This document shows positions 16,008 to 19,327 of a DNA stretch of 19,327 nt, in pieces (the first letter of the stretch is position 1; every line of letters starts with the position of its first letter). Below the pieces are notes generated by a model. That model had not been told where the DNA came from. It saw nothing but the letters and a program-made list of their open reading frames with translations, and did no database searches. Where the stretch lies: the NCBI GenBank assembly GCA_027040375.1, contig JALUMJ010000212.1:251-19577 (forward strand). Direction: 5' to 3'. A program made the position numbers and the translations under genes. Source of the DNA: Campylobacteraceae bacterium (GTDB lineage Bacteria > Campylobacterota > Campylobacteria > Campylobacterales > Sulfurospirillaceae).

Positions 16008-17393
16008 ATGGGAACTTTTCAGACAATCACACCGATAGATAATTCGGTTTATTTTGAAGATAAATTAAACACACAAGAAGATATAAACACAACTTTACAA
16101 AAAGCAAAAGATGCTCAAAAAGAGTGGGTAAAAATTCCTCTTGAAAAAAGAATTGGCTATATACAACAATTTATAGATGAAATAGTCTCTAAAAAAGATG
16201 AAATATCAAGAGAGATAACATTGCAGATGGGCAGACCCATAAGCCAAAGTGGTTTTGAGATAAATGGATTTAAAGAGAGGGCTCAGTATTTACTTGATTT
16301 GGCAAAAGAGAGTTTAAGACCATACTATCCAAAACCTATAAAGGGATTTGAGCGAAAAATAGTAAAAGAGCCTCTCGGAGTTATTTGCCTAATCAGCCCT
16401 TGGAATTATCCGTTTTTAACTTCTGTAAATGTTTTAGTTCCCGCACTTTTAGCTGGCAATGCAGTTGTATTGAGACACTCTTTACAAACTCCACTTGTTG
16501 CTAAACAGTATAAAGAAGCATTTAAAAGAGCTGGATTGCCTGAGGGTGTTTTTAGTTTACTATATTTAAACCATGCAGATAGTGCAGTTTTGCTTGAAGA
16601 TAAAAGAGTTGATGGAGTATTTTTTACTGGCTCTGTTGGTGGAGGAATTGCTGTTCAAGATGCTATAAAAGAAAAATTCATCCCTTGCGGATTAGAACTT
16701 GGTGGAAAAGATCCTGCTTATGTAAGAGCTGATGCGGATTTGGATTATAGTGTTTCAAATTTGGTTGATGGTTCATTTTTTAATTCTGGACAATCATGCT
16801 GTGGGATAGAGAGAATTTATGTTGATGCTAAACTTTATGATGAATTTGTAGAAAAATTTGTAAAATTAACAAAACAATACAAGCTTGGCGACCCACTTTT
16901 AAGTGAAACCAATATAGGTCCTATGGTAAAAGTAGGAGCAAGTGATTTTGTACGAAAACAGATAAGAGAAGCTGTCCAAAGTGGGGCAAAAGCTTTAATT
17001 GATGAAAATTTATTTCCTGCTTCAAAAGAAGGCACGCCTTATCTTGCACCGCAAGTATTGGTTGATGTTGACCACTCAATGTCTGTGATGAATGAAGAAA
17101 GTTTTGGGCCAGTCGTAGGCATCATGAAAGTTAGCAGTGACAAAGAGGCTATAAAGTTGATGAATGATAGCAAATACGGCTTAACCGCATCTTTATGGAC
17201 AAAAGACATGAATAAAGCAGAAGAACTCTCAAAACTTATAGAAACTGGAACGGTATTTATGAACAGATGTGACTATCTTGACCCTGGACTTGCGTGGACT
17301 GGTGTAAAAGACACAGGAAGAGGCATCTCGCTTTCGATTTTTGGATATGACCAAGTTACTCGTGCAAAATCAATTCATTTTAAGGAAATATAA
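16008..17393 (+). CDS. NAD(P)-dependent aldehyde dehydrogenase
   Basis: A 461-residue ALDH-superfamily enzyme oxidising an aldehyde to an acid in the cytoplasm. The oxyanion-hole SPWNYPF motif is near residues 129-135. Glu230 lies in LELGGKDP, the catalytic nucleophile is Cys264 in GQSCC, and NEESFGPVVG marks the cofactor end. Cys265 directly follows the nucleophile. It is slightly shorter than the common length of about 480 but complete. A strong AAAGGG site lies 5 nt before ATG, and the next gene starts at the base after its stop. Between a glutamate-amine ligase and an alcohol dehydrogenase, it most likely oxidises a gamma-glutamylated or related amino-aldehyde. Succinate-semialdehyde-type activity is an alternative. 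Confidence 0.93.
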   Translation: MGTFQTITPIDNSVYFEDKLNTQEDINTTLQKAKDAQKEWVKIPLEKRIGYIQQFIDEIVSKKDEISREITLQMGRPISQSGFEINGFKERAQYLLDLAKESLRPYYPKPIKGFERKIVKEPLGVICLISPWNYPFLTSVNVLVPALLAGNAVVLRHSLQTPLVAKQYKEAFKRAGLPEGVFSLLYLNHADSAVLLEDKRVDGVFFTGSVGGGIAVQDAIKEKFIPCGLELGGKDPAYVRADADLDYSVSNLVDGSFFNSGQSCCGIERIYVDAKLYDEFVEKFVKLTKQYKLGDPLLSETNIGPMVKVGASDFVRKQIREAVQSGAKALIDENLFPASKEGTPYLAPQVLVDVDHSMSVMNEESFGPVVGIMKVSSDKEAIKLMNDSKYGLTASLWTKDMNKAEELSKLIETGTVFMNRCDYLDPGLAWTGVKDTGRGISLSIFGYDQVTRAKSIHFKEI

Positions 17394-18554
17394 ATGCTAC
17401 CTACTACAAATTGGAACTACCCTACTACTGTTTGGTTTGGAAATGACAGGATAAAAGATATAGCAAAAGCGTTAAAACAATTAAATATAAAAAAACCTCT
17501 TATCGTAACAGACGAGGCATTGGTTAAACTTCCTATCATGGAAGATTTGAAAAATGCACTTGAATCAAAAGATATTTCTTACTGCATATTTAGTGATGTG
17601 CAACCAAACCCAACTGGTAAAAATGTGCAAAATGGGGTTAAAAAATACATAGAAAATGAAAATGATGGTGTTATCGCGTTTGGAGGTGGAAGTGCGTTAG
17701 ATGCAGGTAAAACTATCGCCTTTATGTCAGGGCAAAGTCTTAGTGTATGGGATTTTGAAGATGTTGGTGATAATTGGAGCAGAGCAGATGAAAACGGAAT
17801 CGCCAAAACTATAGCAATCCCAACAACGGCTGGAACTGGTTCTGAAGTTGGACGAGCTACAGTCATAACCGACAGTGATAATCACGCCAAGAAGATAATA
17901 TTTCATCCAAAATTACTACCTTCAATCGTCATTCTTGACCCAATTCTTACATATAATCTACCAAAACATATAACTGCATGGACAGGTATCGATGCCTTAG
18001 TTCACGCCATCGAAGCTTACTGTGCTCCTGGATTTCATCCTATGGCTGACGGAATTGCACTTGAAGCTATAAGATTGATAAAAGAAAACTTAGTAAAGGT
18101 TTATGAACAACCTCATAATTGCGATGCGAGAGCTTACATGTTGGTGGCGGCTATGATGGGAGCGACTGCTTTTCAAAAAGGTCTTGGCTCAGTTCACTCT
18201 ATCGCTCATCAATTAGGCGGTCTTTACAATATGCCTCACGGACTTGCAAATTCTATCATACTTCCGTATGCGTTAAAGCAAAACAAATCAGCCATTGAAG
18301 ACAAGATGATAAAGCTTTGCGAATATCTAAATATAAAAAATCCTTCCACGGATAGTTTTATAAAGTATATTTTGGGTTTAAGAGAAAAATTAGAGATTCC
18401 CCATACTCTTAAAATTGCAAAGATTAGCAATGATAAAGCAAAAGAGATTGGAGAATTAGCATTTAAAGACCCATCAACTTCAACAAATGCTAAAAAGATA
18501 AACGCACAAGATTTAGAAGTTCTATTTTTATCTGCATATGATGGGAGAATATAA
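17394..18554 (+). CDS. Iron-containing (group III) alcohol dehydrogenase
   Basis: A 386-residue NAD(P)-dependent alcohol dehydrogenase that interconverts a primary alcohol and an aldehyde. The nucleotide-binding GGGS loop is at residues 97-100, and the TTAGTGSE signature follows near 143-150. The four iron ligands of the family are recognisable by spacing: D200, H204 (GIDALVH), H268 (HSIAH) and H282 (MPHG). Length is typical. The ATG abuts the aldehyde dehydrogenase stop (TAAATG), so the two are coupled and probably act in sequence, alcohol to aldehyde to acid. The substrate could be a gamma-glutamyl-alkanolamide made by the GS-like enzyme. Reduction in the opposite direction is equally possible from sequence. 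Confidence 0.94.
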   Translation: MLPTTNWNYPTTVWFGNDRIKDIAKALKQLNIKKPLIVTDEALVKLPIMEDLKNALESKDISYCIFSDVQPNPTGKNVQNGVKKYIENENDGVIAFGGGSALDAGKTIAFMSGQSLSVWDFEDVGDNWSRADENGIAKTIAIPTTAGTGSEVGRATVITDSDNHAKKIIFHPKLLPSIVILDPILTYNLPKHITAWTGIDALVHAIEAYCAPGFHPMADGIALEAIRLIKENLVKVYEQPHNCDARAYMLVAAMMGATAFQKGLGSVHSIAHQLGGLYNMPHGLANSIILPYALKQNKSAIEDKMIKLCEYLNIKNPSTDSFIKYILGLREKLEIPHTLKIAKISNDKAKEIGELAFKDPSTSTNAKKINAQDLEVLFLSAYDGRI

Positions 18555-18556
18555 TT

Positions 18557-19195
18557 ATGAGCATATTAAAACTAATAATCATAGCACTTGTTGCCTTTTT
18601 TACTTATAACTATTTTAACCCAAACGAAGAAACTTTTGATGGAGTTGTTACACTGCCTATGAATACAAAAATTTTAGCTTTTGGAGATAGTATAACTTAT
18701 GGATATAGAGTAGATTCGAGTAAAAACTACCCTTCGCAACTATCTGATTTGCTTCAAGTTGAAGTTATAAATGCTGGAGTAAACGGAGAATTATCAAGCG
18801 AAGGATTGGCTAGATTACCGTCAGTTTTAGCAAAATACAATCCAGATATACTGCTTCTTTGTGAAGGTGGAAATGACATAATACAGAGAAAAAATTTCAA
18901 AAAAACAAAAGAAAATATCGCAAAAATGATAGAGCTTGCTAAGGCAAAAAAGATACAAGTTATTTTAATTGGTGTTCCTGATGTAGAATTTTTAACATTA
19001 AGTACCGCAAGTTTCTATGATGAATTGGCAACACAGTACAATATACCAATTGACGACACTTCACTGCAAGAGATATTAAACGATGACACCCTAAAAATAG
19101 ACAAAGTGCACCCTAATGCAAAAGGATATGAAGTGCTTAGCAATAATTTGGCACAAATCATATCTGATTCATATATACCAATTTATAAACCGTGA
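18557..19195 (+). CDS. Membrane-anchored SGNH/GDSL hydrolase (TesA-like)
   Basis: A 212-residue esterase, deacetylase or thioesterase of the SGNH superfamily. Residues 3-20 form a hydrophobic anchor or uncleaved signal, so the catalytic domain is likely periplasmic. Catalytic blocks are complete: GDSIT with Ser45, block II NAGVNGELS near 72-80, GGND with Asn106, and DKVH with Asp182 and His185. It starts 2 nt after the alcohol dehydrogenase stop and ends 6 nt before a glycosyltransferase gene. This position suggests action on an acylated surface glycan or lipid, but TesA-type lysophospholipase or thioesterase activity cannot be excluded. Confidence 0.92.
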   Translation: MSILKLIIIALVAFFTYNYFNPNEETFDGVVTLPMNTKILAFGDSITYGYRVDSSKNYPSQLSDLLQVEVINAGVNGELSSEGLARLPSVLAKYNPDILLLCEGGNDIIQRKNFKKTKENIAKMIELAKAKKIQVILIGVPDVEFLTLSTASFYDELATQYNIPIDDTSLQEILNDDTLKIDKVHPNAKGYEVLSNNLAQIISDSYIPIYKP

Positions 19196-19201
19196 GTTTG
19201 T

Positions 19202-19327
19202 TTGAAAATCACAGCTATAATTCCAACCTTTAATAGAGCTACACTAGTTAGTGATGCGATAAATTCCATACTTAATCAAACTTATAGTATCGATGAAATT
19301 ATCGTTATAGATGATGGCTCAACTGAT
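19202..19327 (+). CDS. Family 2 glycosyltransferase, N-terminal fragment
   Basis: The last 126 bases encode 42 residues that open a GT-A fold: KITAIIPTFNRATLV, then AINSILNQTY, then EIIVIDDGSTD, which is the nucleotide-sugar-binding signature of family 2 transferases. The gene runs out of the window. The start is taken as TTG at 19202, because the in-frame stop upstream leaves room for only two further codons and the encoded protein begins directly with the first strand. It suggests that a surface-polysaccharide or protein-glycosylation locus continues to the right. Confidence 0.85.
   Translation, partial: MKITAIIPTFNRATLVSDAINSILNQTYSIDEIIVIDDGSTD

Noticed and set aside
1..19327. CRISPR array, tRNA/rRNA genes, insertion sequence or prophage
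   Set aside because: No regularly spaced identical repeats, transposase or integrase motifs, or stable RNA signatures were seen; nearly all sequence is accounted for by intact protein genes.

Overview
The window looks like a chromosomal segment of a free-living Campylobacterota (Epsilonproteobacteria, Sulfurimonas/Sulfurospirillum/Arcobacter-like). This is inferred from the very AT-rich coding sequence with many AGA and ATA codons, promoters that show a TATAAT -10 box without a clear -35, tight gene packing with 1-4 nt overlaps, and a heme-sensing GGDEF protein. The genus cannot be fixed from the sequence alone. No RNA genes, insertion sequences, CRISPR arrays or attachment sites were seen, and no gap exceeds about 130 bp.

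Layout. (1) 2-2737, minus strand: a diguanylate cyclase with a periplasmic heme-c motif, followed 6 bp later by a secreted beta-helix protein whose end lies outside the window. (2) 2867-6258, plus strand: valS and uppP, overlapping by 1 nt (translation and cell-wall lipid-carrier recycling). (3) 6262-8600, minus strand: a TetR regulator, a fosmidomycin-resistance-like MFS transporter and mogA. (4) 8711-12645, plus strand and divergent from tetR: an EmrA-like adaptor, an EmrB-like 14-helix transporter and a TolC-like outer-membrane channel, forming a complete tripartite efflux pump probably controlled by the TetR. (5) 12649-13587, minus strand: an EamA/DMT transporter. (6) 13646 to the window end, plus strand: a tightly packed series of a Fic AMP-transferase, a glutamine-synthetase-like ligase, an aldehyde dehydrogenase, an iron-dependent alcohol dehydrogenase, a membrane-anchored SGNH hydrolase and the start of a family 2 glycosyltransferase.

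Block 6 is the most unusual part. The GS-like enzyme keeps its metal and ATP residues but has Trp where GlnA has its ammonia-channel Glu, so it probably joins glutamate to an organic amine. With an alcohol and an aldehyde dehydrogenase directly behind it, it resembles a gamma-glutamyl-alkanolamine oxidation route. Its placement beside a Fic enzyme on one side and surface-glycan-type genes on the other is not explained by a standard pathway.
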